Shown here one piece after another: positions 44,687-53,583 of a DNA stretch of 64,000 bases (its first letter is position 1; the number at the start of each line of letters is the position of its first letter). Below the pieces are notes generated by a model that searched no databases, had not been told where the DNA came from, and saw nothing but the letters and a program-made list of their open reading frames with translations. Position numbers and translations under genes: made by a program. Origin of the DNA: JAMLHH01 sp964653095 (lineage in GTDB: Bacteria > Bacteroidota > Bacteroidia > Chitinophagales > JADIYW01); contig CAZZEH010000001.1 in assembly GCA_964653095.1 (NCBI GenBank), forward strand, positions 117,566 to 181,565, in the 5' to 3' direction.

Positions 44687-46171
44687 TTATATATTTAAAA
44701 GTTGTTGTCGAAGAAAGGATTCCAAAAAAGAAGCTTCTTCTACTAATTGGATGTGTTCAATATTAGGGTTTATCCCATTAAAATACTGCATGATAGCCAA
44801 ATCACCTTCATTCGCGCCCGGCAGTATGCCCGAAAAGATAAACCCGAGTGATTCCAAATCCTTCATAATTTGAATAGCTTCCCGGTTATCAAGCAGCAAT
44901 AGGACTTCAAGCATTTGTACTTTTTCTTTTCTAATCTGCTGCAGGTGCTTTTTCATTTGCGGAATAAAATCTTTTCCGTACGCATGTACAATCAATTTAC
45001 CCATTCCCATTTTGGGAGCTATACTCAAAGCCGTACGGGCGGATTCCTCAGGAGTGTATTGAGCGGAAGTAATGAAATTATGGCTTTCACCGATTAAATT
45101 ATAAATGTGTTTGACCGATTTAAGATATTTTTCCGGGAGATAAAGATTGCTTTTAGGGCGATTGCCGTAAAGCTTGGTTACAACCAATAAGGCAAATCTT
45201 TCCTGAACTTCTCCGGCTATATTCTTGAAATTCATATTCCCGGGAGCATAGGACAACAACAAAGCAGTAGGAATCATTCCCTGCTTGATTGGTGCGCGCT
45301 GAGAGTATGTATGCGTGGTCACGCACTGACCATAATATGCCTGTATATTTTTTCCCTTAACTGTGTGTTCCGCAAAATCCATCAGATTGGAAAAAACATT
45401 TTCTCCCCGAAATTTTTGCTTTGTCATCGCAATTCCCAATTCGTACAACCCGGTAAATCCCTCAAATCTCATAAATGCCAAATGAGCTGCTATCTCACCC
45501 GTATCGGCTTCTGCCACCATTGAAATAAGGTCACCCGACTGATTGAGCGTCTCAACGCGTTCGGGAAAATAAATGTGTTCGTAAGGATAAGAATAACCGT
45601 AAGATTCATATGCACATCTCGCGACTTCAAGAGTATCTTCCGGCGTTAGATATCTGTTGCGGTACATGTGGGCAGGCGTTTCTCCCTTCTTTCTTTCAGT
45701 TTTCGATTTTGGTTCATCTATTGCAATTTCAGCCTCTTTTTCAAGCTCGGTATGGCGGGTAGAAAAATATTTGAAAAGCGACAGCTCTTTCCCCTGATGT
45801 CCCAAATTGTGGTATTCTACTTTATCCATCAGTTTACCAATCACAAAATTCCCAAATCCGGTCATTTGCTCCGCATCAAAAGTATTTTTTCCCGGATCGT
45901 AAGGCAGCCCTTTATCCCTGATACTAACTTTAATACCTGTTGAAATCGGGTGAATGATGATTGAAAAAGAAGCATCTTCACCTTCAAAAGCATGATGGAT
46001 TACGTTTGAAATAGCTTCTTCTGCCGCCATTAAGATTTGCTGGGTTTTGCTTTTGTCAAAACCGTGCTGCTCACAGATTGTATTCAGTGTCTCGCAGACA
46101 AGGGGCAAATAGTCCGGTTTATTGTAAATAACGATTTCTATTGGATATGTAGGAAAACTGCGTTTCTTCAT
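44687..46171 (-). CDS. RsbW-like ATP-binding domain fused to a GNAT-like domain
   Basis: 494 residues. Residues 1 to about 145 are a GHKL/HATPase_c_2 domain of the anti-sigma kinase type: N box MAAEEAISNVIHHAFEG, G1 box IRDKGLPYDPG, G2 box TGFGNFVIGKLMDKV. Residues about 170-330 look like a GNAT acetyltransferase (YLTPEDTLEVARCAYESYG; MVAEADTGEIAAHLAF; YELGIAMTKQKFRGENVFSN). A further helical/beta region follows to the end. The gene overlaps the PP2C gene by 4 bases and is 3 bases before luxC-paaK. It is thus the physical bridge between the signalling and the enzyme halves. The kinase target and acyl acceptor are unknown. Confidence 0.85.
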   Translation of the reverse strand: MKKRSFPTYPIEIVIYNKPDYLPLVCETLNTICEQHGFDKSKTQQILMAAEEAISNVIHHAFEGEDASFSIIIHPISTGIKVSIRDKGLPYDPGKNTFDAEQMTGFGNFVIGKLMDKVEYHNLGHQGKELSLFKYFSTRHTELEKEAEIAIDEPKSKTERKKGETPAHMYRNRYLTPEDTLEVARCAYESYGYSYPYEHIYFPERVETLNQSGDLISMVAEADTGEIAAHLAFMRFEGFTGLYELGIAMTKQKFRGENVFSNLMDFAEHTVKGKNIQAYYGQCVTTHTYSQRAPIKQGMIPTALLLSYAPGNMNFKNIAGEVQERFALLVVTKLYGNRPKSNLYLPEKYLKSVKHIYNLIGESHNFITSAQYTPEESARTALSIAPKMGMGKLIVHAYGKDFIPQMKKHLQQIRKEKVQMLEVLLLLDNREAIQIMKDLESLGFIFSGILPGANEGDLAIMQYFNGINPNIEHIQLVEEASFLESFLRQQLLNI

Positions 46172-48033
46172 GATTTGAATTGATTTATTTTAAAAATAAA
46201 TAAGGTACTGTCATCATATTGTTCAGTTCCGTCTGTGAAATTATTGAGTTCCGAAATGATTTTTTGTTTTACTGCTTCAACTGAATTCGGAGATGCTGAA
46301 AGTATCTCTTTCAGCCTTTCTGCGCCAAAAAATTCTCCCTGACGATTAGCCGCATCGGCAATCCCGTCCGTATATAAAAAGAAAATTTCTGAAGGAGTGA
46401 GTTGAGCAATCTGAGTTTGATAGTCATAACCTGCTACGACTCCCAATGCCGGCGAATAGCCATTTTGTTTCAATTCTTCCGCTTTATTTTCCCAAATCAA
46501 ATAAGGAAGAAGATGACCTGCATTTAAGAACTCCAACGTTCCGTCAGAAACATCTAAAATCCCGCAGAAAAAAGTAGTAAACATACACAGGTCGTTCGTT
46601 TCACAGAGCTCGTTATTGAGTTTGGTGATGGCCTCACTCAGCTTTTCATCCGTATTCTTCAGAATCGCCCGAATAAATGACCGAATACCGTTCATATAGA
46701 TAGCAGCCGGAACACCTTTTCCCGAAACATCTCCCATGAAAAAGAACAGTTTATTTTCAGAAATCTCAAAGCAGTCGTACAGGTCGCCGCCCACCTCTTT
46801 AGCAGGTTCTATATAAGTTTCAAAAGACAGATTCGGAAACTCCCGTTTAATCTTATTCATATCCGGGAAAGATTTCTGCTGAATATTTCTGGCGATGGCC
46901 AATTCACTCTCTACCCGTTGTTTATAGGCTTCTTCTTCCTGAATATTTTTGATATATAATTTCAGTTCGGATTGCATTTCAGAAAAGCTCCTTGCCAGAT
47001 TCCCCACCTCTCCTCTTTTTTTGACAAACGGAATTTCCGCATTAAGCCCACGGCTTCCCGTATTCTTCATGATATCCGAAAGTCGGTGTATAGGCTTGAT
47101 AAACACATAAGAGATAGTGGTAATACTAATTAAAATCAATATGGCTCCGATACTGAAAACAACTGTGTTGAATTTGGAAACTTCCGAAATTTCATCTTTG
47201 ACTATCCGATAATCAAAAACTACATTTACGTCCCAATTGTATTTCGGAATATGGGTGTTCAGTACGAAATAATCTGTTCCGTCAATATTTGTGAGATAGG
47301 CCGTGCTTGTTTTACTTTCCGGTATCTCAGGCTTATTTCGCAAAAACTCTCTTACACCAAAAGGTTTATCCCAGTCAGCAGGCAATGTGAGAATTTTCCC
47401 TTCGTTATCCGAAAGGAAAATCCATCTTGAGTAGGAGTCTTTTTTAAACAGATTCAGCTGATTGCTGACACCTCCCAATGAAATATCTCCGGTGATAATC
47501 CACCTTACTTTATCATCATACAGAATCGGGAAAGAATAGGTGGACATTAAAATATCTCCGCCGTCTTTATCAAAATAAGGTTCCGACCAACTGTCTGTTT
47601 TGGATTCAAATGCATTTTTGAACCATTCCCATTCCTTGTATTCGTATATAGAGCCGGCCAGGCTCTTGGATAGTACCTCCCCATTTCGGTGATAGAAATA
47701 AATTGCTTTGTTCTCTACAGCAGGATTAGAAGCCAGACTGATGCCGTATATATCATCTGCATTTTTCATTACCTGATTGTACAGAAACTGATTGATTTTT
47801 TCGGTACCACTCATCATTTGGACTGCCATTGCGGAGGATTGGATGATTTCTTCAACTGCTTTCTGTTTTGCTTCCACTGTAGATGTAAATAACTCACTTG
47901 TCAGTCTCATGTCACCTTTCAGTGCATTTTCAAGTTTGTTTTGCAAAGAATTATAGGTGTAAAAATTCAGTATCGCATAAATTATGCCGATACATAAAAA
48001 GAGTAAAGCCGATATTTTAACACCTAATTTCAA
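46168..48033 (-). CDS. Membrane sensor PP2C (SpoIIE/RsbU-type) phosphatase
   Basis: 621 residues: membrane helix 1 (SALLFLCIGIIYAILNFYTY), a periplasmic Cache-like sensor (about 30-285, with WEWFKNAFESKTDSWSEPYF typical of dCache), helix 2 (VVFSIGAILILISITTISYV), HAMP, and a SpoIIE/PP2C catalytic domain (about 390-615) with metal Asp residues in VGGDLYDCFEI, FFMGDVSGKGVPAAI and FFLYTDGIADAANRQG. It should sense an extracytoplasmic ligand and dephosphorylate an RsbV-like STAS protein, as RsbU does. It overlaps both neighbours by 4 bases, so expression is coupled to its probable substrate RsbV, encoded two genes upstream. Confidence 0.92.
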   Translation of the reverse strand: MKLGVKISALLFLCIGIIYAILNFYTYNSLQNKLENALKGDMRLTSELFTSTVEAKQKAVEEIIQSSAMAVQMMSGTEKINQFLYNQVMKNADDIYGISLASNPAVENKAIYFYHRNGEVLSKSLAGSIYEYKEWEWFKNAFESKTDSWSEPYFDKDGGDILMSTYSFPILYDDKVRWIITGDISLGGVSNQLNLFKKDSYSRWIFLSDNEGKILTLPADWDKPFGVREFLRNKPEIPESKTSTAYLTNIDGTDYFVLNTHIPKYNWDVNVVFDYRIVKDEISEVSKFNTVVFSIGAILILISITTISYVFIKPIHRLSDIMKNTGSRGLNAEIPFVKKRGEVGNLARSFSEMQSELKLYIKNIQEEEAYKQRVESELAIARNIQQKSFPDMNKIKREFPNLSFETYIEPAKEVGGDLYDCFEISENKLFFFMGDVSGKGVPAAIYMNGIRSFIRAILKNTDEKLSEAITKLNNELCETNDLCMFTTFFCGILDVSDGTLEFLNAGHLLPYLIWENKAEELKQNGYSPALGVVAGYDYQTQIAQLTPSEIFFLYTDGIADAANRQGEFFGAERLKEILSASPNSVEAVKQKIISELNNFTDGTEQYDDSTLFIFKINQFKS

Positions 48034-48422
48034 ATCTTTATTTTGACGTTTAAATGATTTTTCCCATTCACAGATTTATACGAAACACTGTCTGATATTC
48101 TCTTCACTATGGAAATACCCAAACCTCCTACCTGTCGCTCAAAACCCTCATGCGGTGTCTCGGGAACTTTGTAATTTGTCGGATCAAATATTTTCCCGTT
48201 ATCGATAAAAGTAAGACTGATTTCATTCACGGCATATTCTAACCGAACCTCAACTGTAACCGAAGTCTCGTTATTGTTAAAAATATTTGAGATAATTTCA
48301 TCACAAACGATTGACAGAAACGGGCTTTTATTTACTGACTCGGGATATTCGCAAACAAACCGAGTGATGAGCTTTTCAATTAGAACGAGGTCGTTCAATT
48401 TATTTAGAACAACTGAATTCAC
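48030..48422 (-). CDS. RsbW-like anti-sigma kinase (GHKL ATPase)
   Basis: 130 residues, a minimal HATPase_c_2 serine kinase. The N box reads SIVCDEIISNIFNNNETS, the G1 box FIDNGKIFDP, and the G2 box VGGLGISIVKRISDSV. In partner-switching systems such a kinase phosphorylates the STAS protein and alternatively binds a sigma factor or another target. No sigma factor gene is in the window, so the partner may be encoded elsewhere or may be one of the enzymes in the operon. It overlaps rsbV-like and PP2C genes by 4 bases each. Confidence 0.9.
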   Translation of the reverse strand: MNSVVLNKLNDLVLIEKLITRFVCEYPESVNKSPFLSIVCDEIISNIFNNNETSVTVEVRLEYAVNEISLTFIDNGKIFDPTNYKVPETPHEGFERQVGGLGISIVKRISDSVSYKSVNGKNHLNVKIKI

Positions 48423-48727
48423 TTGTTTTCAAAATTGAATAAAAGCGTAAATCCTGTAATATCGATGATTTCCTTTACAGTTTCATTGATGTTTTGTAAT
48501 ATAATTTTCATCTTTTCTGCATTCGCCTTTTTGGCATTAATGAGCAGTACCCGCAGACCTGCACTTGAGATATAATCCAAGCGGCTGCAGTCCAGTATGA
48601 TTTGTTTCTGAAACGACGGGATGTTCTCAGATAAGTATTGCTCAAACTCAGTTGCGGTCAGCGAGTCTATTTTTCCGGTTACTTCAAAAATTAATTGGTG
48701 ATCGTTTTCAGTTTTCTTAATATTCAT
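48419..48727 (-). CDS. STAS-domain anti-sigma antagonist (RsbV-like)
   Basis: 102 residues, the usual size of RsbV/SpoIIAA proteins. The phosphorylation site region IILDCSRLDYISSAGLRVLL contains the conserved Ser followed by Ala-Gly-Leu-Arg. It is first in the seven-gene operon and overlaps the kinase gene by 4 bases. Its phosphorylation state, set by the RsbW-like kinase and the PP2C phosphatase, should determine binding to the kinase. No clear TAnnTTTG promoter is seen in the leader. Confidence 0.92.
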   Translation of the reverse strand: MNIKKTENDHQLIFEVTGKIDSLTATEFEQYLSENIPSFQKQIILDCSRLDYISSAGLRVLLINAKKANAEKMKIILQNINETVKEIIDITGFTLLFNFENK

Positions 48728-49242
48728 TTTATTGTTCGTATTTAGTGATTAAGCTACCCATAAAAGTTGATTTAAAATCTGTTTGAGTACGTTTATCTTT
48801 TTATACATATCCTTCTCATTCAAATTTATCGATAACAAAATCGCAGCGCATTATGTAAAAGTTGCTTACATCAACTAAGTTAAATAATATAATATATAAA
48901 TGAGCTTATATGTAATTTTAAATCAAGTTAAAATTTTTATTCTGAAAATTATGTGAAATTCTGAAAGATAATAATCAATATTTTAAGTCATAAAATCAAA
49001 ACTATCTGATATTAATGAAATTAATTTAATTACTTCTATAGAACTCAAAACAATAGATTGATAGCTTTAACTTTTTAAAGTACAGAAAGTACCTTTGGTG
49101 AAGAAAAATTTGAATACACAGTGCGTATAATGAAAGGAACTCAGAAATTCAATAAGTTTATCGCAAAAGAAATGATGAAGGGAGTTGAAAAATATCCTGT
49201 AACTCAATATAAAACTTACTAAATATTTAGCATCTTAACACC
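48728..49242. other. Intergenic region between divergent signalling operon and carbamoyltransferase cassette
   Basis: 515 very AT-rich bases between divergent transcription units. Both promoters must lie here, but no full TTG-N19-TAnnTTTG is evident. A 30-codon open frame at 49130-49222 (MKGTQKFNKFIAKEMMKGVE...) ends 20 bases before the carbamoyltransferase. It has an ATG and a stop, but nothing else shows that it is a gene. Confidence 0.5.
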
Positions 49243-51099
49243 ATGCTTATTCTTGGAATCTCCTGTTTTTATCATGACTCCGCTGCCGCTTTGATTGAAG
49301 ACGGAAAAATTTTGGCGGCTGCACAGGAAGAACGTTTTACCAGAATCAAACACGATGAGCAGTTTCCCGAACATGCGGTTCGATATTGTCTGCAGGAAGC
49401 AGGCATTCAGATGAATCAGTTAGACGCAGTTGTATTTTACGAGAAACCTTTTTTGAAGTTTGAAAGAATTTTAGAAACTTTTACGCAGGTAGCTCCCAAA
49501 GGGCTAAAATCTTTTTTGTATGCCCTGCCCAAATGGATTAATGAAAAACTGTTTTTCAAATCTCTGCTCAAAAAACAACTGAAGAAAATTGGAGATTTTG
49601 ATACTAAAAAAACATCTATATTTTTTACCGAACATCATCTCAGCCACGCGGCTTCCGCCCATTACGTCTCGGGATTTGAAGAGAGCGCGATAGTCGTAGT
49701 GGACGGCGTAGGCGAATGGGCAACTATCAGTATTTCAAAAGGTGAAGGTAAAAATATCCGTTTGCGGAAAGAAATACACTTTCCTCACTCCATAGGAATG
49801 CTCTATTCTGCTTTTACTTATTTTTTGGGTTTCAGAGTCAATTCGGGTGAATACAAACTTATGGGGCTTTCGCCGTATGGAAATAATAATTCGGACTCTG
49901 TCAAAAAATATAAGCAGCTTATTTACGACAATCTCATTCTGTCAAAAGGAGAAGAAGGCTTCCGGCTCAACATGAAATATTTTACCTACGAGCATGATTT
50001 AAAAATGATTGACTCTGCAGTCTGGCAAAATTTATTCGGTATTAAAAAGCGGAAAGAAGAGGAGGAAATTATTCAATCACATTGCGACCTTGCCCTCGCA
50101 ATCCAACAGGTTACGGAAGAGTTGATGCTGGATATTGTACGAATAGCCAAAGACTTAACCCAATCTAAAAATCTTTGTTTATCCGGTGGTGTGGCAATAA
50201 ACTGTGTGTCAAACGGTAAAATATTACACAGTGGGCTATTCAACAAACTTTTTGTGCCTTCCTCTCCGGGAGATAGTGGGGCTGCAGTGGGAGCTGCCCT
50301 GATAATTTGCCACCAGCATTTTAATCAGGAAATAGAACCGAATAAAGTATCTGACAATCAAAGTGCATTTTTAGGACCAAAATATGGGGAGAATGAGATT
50401 AAAATTTTACTCCGACAATATCATGCGGTAGCTCAAAAATGGTCCGAACAAGAACTTTATCCTTTTATCGCACAAAAATTACAGGAAGGACAAGTCATCG
50501 GATGGATGCAGGGCAGAATGGAATTTGGACCGAGAGCGCTTGGCAATCGGAGTATTCTGGCACTGCCAAGTATAGATGGCATGCAATCCAAACTCAATCT
50601 CAAAATAAAATTCAGGGAAGATTTCAGACCTTTTGCTCCCGTCTTAAAAGCAGAAACGGCACAGAAATATTTCAAACTTCCTCAAAATTCCAATTATATG
50701 GAGTGGGTTGTCGAGTTGCAGGATAATCTCAGAATTCCTCTGCCTGAAGACTTCAATCAGCTAACACCAAAGGAAAAGCTTGATATTCCGAGAAGCAAAT
50801 TTCAGGCAGTTATTCATACGGATTATACCGCCCGGCCTCAAACTGTCACTTCTGAAAGCAATCCAAAGCTATACAGATTATTAGACGAAGTGGAAAAAGT
50901 AAGCGGGCATCCTATATTGGTCAATACGAGCTTCAATGTTCGTGGCGAACCGATTGTCTGTACACCTTTTGATGCGTATTCGTGCTTCATGCAGACTAAT
51001 ATGGATATTTTAGTGATTGGGGATAATATTTTTTTAAAGGAAGAACAGCCTGAAACTTTTACAGAAAATTTTAAAAACCGTATCTTTTCAAAAGATTAG
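49243..51099 (+). CDS. NodU/CmcH-family O-carbamoyltransferase
   Basis: 618 residues. It transfers a carbamoyl group from carbamoyl phosphate to a hydroxyl through a carbamoyl-AMP intermediate. The N-terminal Kae1-like domain starts LILGISCFYHDSAAALIEDG and has EERFTRIKHDEQFP, TEHHLSHAASAHYVSGF (metal-binding His residues) and NLCLSGGVAINCVSNGK. The C-terminal domain has GRMEFGPRALGNRSIL, KFREDFRPFAPVL and PILVNTSFNVRGEPIV. The two genes behind it encode DUF5989 and SxtJ-like membrane proteins, the same trio seen as SxtI/SxtK/SxtJ in saxitoxin clusters and in many glycan loci. The acceptor here is unknown, more likely a sugar than a toxin. Confidence 0.93.
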   Translation: MLILGISCFYHDSAAALIEDGKILAAAQEERFTRIKHDEQFPEHAVRYCLQEAGIQMNQLDAVVFYEKPFLKFERILETFTQVAPKGLKSFLYALPKWINEKLFFKSLLKKQLKKIGDFDTKKTSIFFTEHHLSHAASAHYVSGFEESAIVVVDGVGEWATISISKGEGKNIRLRKEIHFPHSIGMLYSAFTYFLGFRVNSGEYKLMGLSPYGNNNSDSVKKYKQLIYDNLILSKGEEGFRLNMKYFTYEHDLKMIDSAVWQNLFGIKKRKEEEEIIQSHCDLALAIQQVTEELMLDIVRIAKDLTQSKNLCLSGGVAINCVSNGKILHSGLFNKLFVPSSPGDSGAAVGAALIICHQHFNQEIEPNKVSDNQSAFLGPKYGENEIKILLRQYHAVAQKWSEQELYPFIAQKLQEGQVIGWMQGRMEFGPRALGNRSILALPSIDGMQSKLNLKIKFREDFRPFAPVLKAETAQKYFKLPQNSNYMEWVVELQDNLRIPLPEDFNQLTPKEKLDIPRSKFQAVIHTDYTARPQTVTSESNPKLYRLLDEVEKVSGHPILVNTSFNVRGEPIVCTPFDAYSCFMQTNMDILVIGDNIFLKEEQPETFTENFKNRIFSKD

Positions 51100-51105
51100 G
51101 ACAAT

Positions 51106-51255
51106 ATGGAAGATTTAAAACAACTTTGGCATTTTCTCATGGCTCGTAAGAAGTGGTGGCTCACTCCCATTATTATAGTAATAATTTTACTGGCTTTGTT
51201 GGTCTTTGCAGGAAGTACGAGTACTGTACAGCCATTTATTTATACTCTTTTCTGA
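51106..51255 (+). CDS. DUF5989 small membrane protein (SxtK-like)
   Basis: 49 residues starting MEDLKQLWHFLMARKKWWLT, with one membrane helix (PIIIVIILLALLVFAG) and ending PFIYTLF. The basic segment before the helix, the helix and the FIYTLF end fit DUF5989. It begins 6 bases after the carbamoyltransferase stop. It is probably a partner or anchor for the carbamoyltransferase; this is inferred from co-occurrence only. Confidence 0.85.
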   Translation: MEDLKQLWHFLMARKKWWLTPIIIVIILLALLVFAGSTSTVQPFIYTLF

Positions 51256-51310
51256 CCAACAACTCTTTACCTTATAAAGTATATCAGGTTAGAATATCAA
51301 ATAAATAAAA

Positions 51311-51637
51311 ATGAACGACACCTATAAAAGTCTCTTGTCCATGGTCATAGGACTCAGTGTATTGTCCTACCTAATTCATGTACATTGGATTGCTTATACC
51401 ATTCTGACAATAGCTTTTTTAGGAATAATCTCTGAAAAGTTTGCACTCGGATTTATTAAAACCATACACAAAATCGCTTCATTTATTTTTAGCCTTATCC
51501 AAAAAATCCTTTTAATTATTGTGTATTATCTAATCATCACACCTATCTCACTCATAAAAAGGAGAGGCGAGACCGCAAATACTGTTTGGATTACTCCCGA
51601 TTCAAAAGATGCAGACCAGCTAAAAAACATGTGGTAA
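51311..51637 (+). CDS. SxtJ-like membrane protein
   Basis: 108 residues with two or three membrane helices (LLSMVIGLSVLSYLIHVHWI; YTILTIAFLGIISEKFAL; SLIQKILLIIVYYLIITPIS), followed by KRRGETANTVWITPDSKDAD. That tail resembles SxtJ-family proteins, which carry a similar RLG/RRG-then-W-x-P element. It lies 55 bases after the DUF5989 gene, completing the carbamoyltransferase cassette. The role is unknown; membrane tethering of carbamoylation is a reasonable idea. Confidence 0.8.
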   Translation: MNDTYKSLLSMVIGLSVLSYLIHVHWIAYTILTIAFLGIISEKFALGFIKTIHKIASFIFSLIQKILLIIVYYLIITPISLIKRRGETANTVWITPDSKDADQLKNMW

Positions 51638-51642
51638 GTTTT

Positions 51643-52725
51643 ATGATACCTTTTGTGAATTTAAGTGCTATACATCATCCTTTGAAAAATCAATTTCAGG
51701 AGGTGTTGGATAACTGTCTGAATCAATCAGATTTCGTGGTTGGCGATACGGTTAAAAAGTTTGAAAAGGAATTTGCGGATTTTTGCAACACCACTCATGC
51801 GGTCGGAGTCAGCAGCGGTACAGCCGCATTATTTCTTACCTTGTTGGCATTAGATGTAAAAACAGGCGACGAAGTGATAGTGCCTTCTCACACTTTTGTC
51901 GCCACGGCTATGGCAGTCAGTCAGTGCGGAGCCAAACCCGTATTCGCAGATGTGCATCCGACAAGATGGAATATCACACTTGAAAATATCTCTGAGAAAA
52001 TCACTTCACGAACAAAAGGAATTATCGCGGTACATCTGTACGGCAATCCGGCGGAGATGGAGGATATTGTTGAATTTTCAAAAAGTAAGTCTTTGTTTGT
52101 ATTGGAAGATGCTGCACAGGCACATGGGGCGCGGTACCGGGATAAGCCAGTCGGTTCACTCGCAGATGCGGCTTGTTTCAGCTTTTACCCGAGCAAAAAT
52201 TTGGGTGCTCTTGGTGAAGGCGGAATGGTGACCACAAATAACTCCGAATTAGCCGATAAAATCTTAAGGCTTCGTGATTATGGCCGTTCCGATAAATACA
52301 GGCATGATTTTATAGGATACAATTTAAGATTACAGGCGGTACAGGCCGGTTTTCTCTCAGTCAAACTACCTTTCTTAAATCAGTGGAACGAAGAACGAAG
52401 AAGGCTGATGAAGTTGTACAGAGAAAATCTAAAAGATACCGCTTACCGTTTTCAGGAGATTACTCCAAACAGTCTTCCGGTGTATCATCTTGGTGTGATT
52501 ACGGTACCGGACAGAGAAAAAGTGACTCGTGCATTGGAGAAAGAAAATATTGGTTACGGAATTCATTATCCGATAGCCTGTCACCAGCAACCGGCTTATC
52601 GCGATAGTTCAAAACTACCTGCATCTGAATACCTCGCCGATACCGTACTTTCACTTCCATTATACATCGGACTAAAAGACCCGGAGGTGCAGACTGTCTG
52701 TGAAGTACTTAAAAGTCTGTTGTAA
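51643..52725 (+). CDS. DegT/DnrJ/EryC1/StrS-type sugar aminotransferase
   Basis: 360 residues from the ATG at 51643 (MIPFVNLSAIHHPLKNQF), which gives the family's normal N terminus; longer readings would run into the SxtJ-like gene. This is a PLP enzyme of fold type I with VGVSSGTAALFLTLLAL, EDAAQAHGA and the PLP Lys in FSFYPSKNLGALGEGG. It normally transaminates a nucleotide-linked keto-sugar to an amino-sugar. The start is 5 bases after the previous stop, linking it to the carbamoyltransferase cassette. The combined genes suggest a decorated amino-sugar, but the core sugar genes are not here. Confidence 0.92.
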   Translation: MIPFVNLSAIHHPLKNQFQEVLDNCLNQSDFVVGDTVKKFEKEFADFCNTTHAVGVSSGTAALFLTLLALDVKTGDEVIVPSHTFVATAMAVSQCGAKPVFADVHPTRWNITLENISEKITSRTKGIIAVHLYGNPAEMEDIVEFSKSKSLFVLEDAAQAHGARYRDKPVGSLADAACFSFYPSKNLGALGEGGMVTTNNSELADKILRLRDYGRSDKYRHDFIGYNLRLQAVQAGFLSVKLPFLNQWNEERRRLMKLYRENLKDTAYRFQEITPNSLPVYHLGVITVPDREKVTRALEKENIGYGIHYPIACHQQPAYRDSSKLPASEYLADTVLSLPLYIGLKDPEVQTVCEVLKSLL

Positions 52726-52788
52726 AACGGCACAACCTATACCTCTCTACTCTGAGTTTAATTCATAAAAAAACCTATTTTTGCAGAT

Positions 52789-53583
52789 ATGCTGCCCGAA
52801 CTGACACTCATAAAAATAGGAGGAAATATTGTGGACAACCCCTCGGCTCTGTCTAAATTTATTTTGGATTTTAATACCATTCAGGGAGCTAAAGTATTGG
52901 TACACGGAGGAGGAAAAATCGCCTCCAAACTTTCCGAAGAAATGGGCATCACGCCCAAACTGATTGATGGAAGAAGAGTGACCGACACAGATACGTTGAA
53001 AGTGGTTACAATGGTCTATGGCGGATTAATCAATAAAAATATTGTGGCACAATTGCAAAAGGGCGGCACAAACGCCATAGGATTAACGGGCGCTGACGGA
53101 AATATTATTCTTGCACATAAACGCCGGCATCCGACCATTGATTATGGATATGTAGGAGATATAGATAAGGTAGATGGGGAAAAATTACAACAACTTATTC
53201 AATTCAACCTCACTCCTGTACTTGCTCCTTTAACTCACGATAAAGAAGGGGATATTTTAAACACGAACGCCGATACGATAGCTTCAGAAACTGCCATTGC
53301 GTTATGCCAATATTTTAAGGTGCGTTTCTTCTATTGTTTTGAGAAAAAAGGACTTTTAAAAGATGTAGAGGATGATAACTCTGTCATTCCTCATATAAAA
53401 ATGGGAGACGTGGAAAGCCTTAAATCTGATGGAACGATATCGGCAGGTATGATACCCAAAGTAGATAATATCGTGCATGCGCTGCAAAAAGGAGTACAGG
53501 AAGTTCGCCTGTGCCATGCAGACGATATTTCGGGTATTATCAGTCAAAACAAAATTTCCGGTACCTTATTTACGGCTTCATGA
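52789..53583 (+). CDS. argB: Acetylglutamate kinase
   Basis: 264 residues of the amino acid kinase fold, phosphorylating N-acetyl-L-glutamate (or, in some Bacteroidota, the N-succinyl form) in arginine synthesis. The N-terminal loop is LIKIGGNIVDNPSA, followed by VLVHGGGKIASKLSEEMG, with IDGRRVTDTDTLKVVTM and the C-terminal KVDNIVHALQKGVQEV. The length is normal. Its stop overlaps the start of the M20 gene (ATGA), so the two are translationally coupled, consistent with a shared arginine pathway. Confidence 0.93.
   Translation: MLPELTLIKIGGNIVDNPSALSKFILDFNTIQGAKVLVHGGGKIASKLSEEMGITPKLIDGRRVTDTDTLKVVTMVYGGLINKNIVAQLQKGGTNAIGLTGADGNIILAHKRRHPTIDYGYVGDIDKVDGEKLQQLIQFNLTPVLAPLTHDKEGDILNTNADTIASETAIALCQYFKVRFFYCFEKKGLLKDVEDDNSVIPHIKMGDVESLKSDGTISAGMIPKVDNIVHALQKGVQEVRLCHADDISGIISQNKISGTLFTAS

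Noticed and set aside
39787..48727. Reading the Lux-type operon as a bioluminescence (lux) operon
   Set aside because: No luciferase subunits (LuxA/B), LuxD or flavin reductase are present; only LuxC- and LuxE-type enzymes occur, which also serve non-luminous aldehyde or acyl chemistry.
51586..51642. Longer N terminus for the DegT-type aminotransferase
   Set aside because: It would overlap the SxtJ-like gene by 52 bases and adds residues unlike the family; MIPFVNL is the usual start.
53511..53579. Longer N terminus for the M20 peptidase
   Set aside because: It overlaps argB coding sequence; the ATGA junction at 53580 is the natural start.
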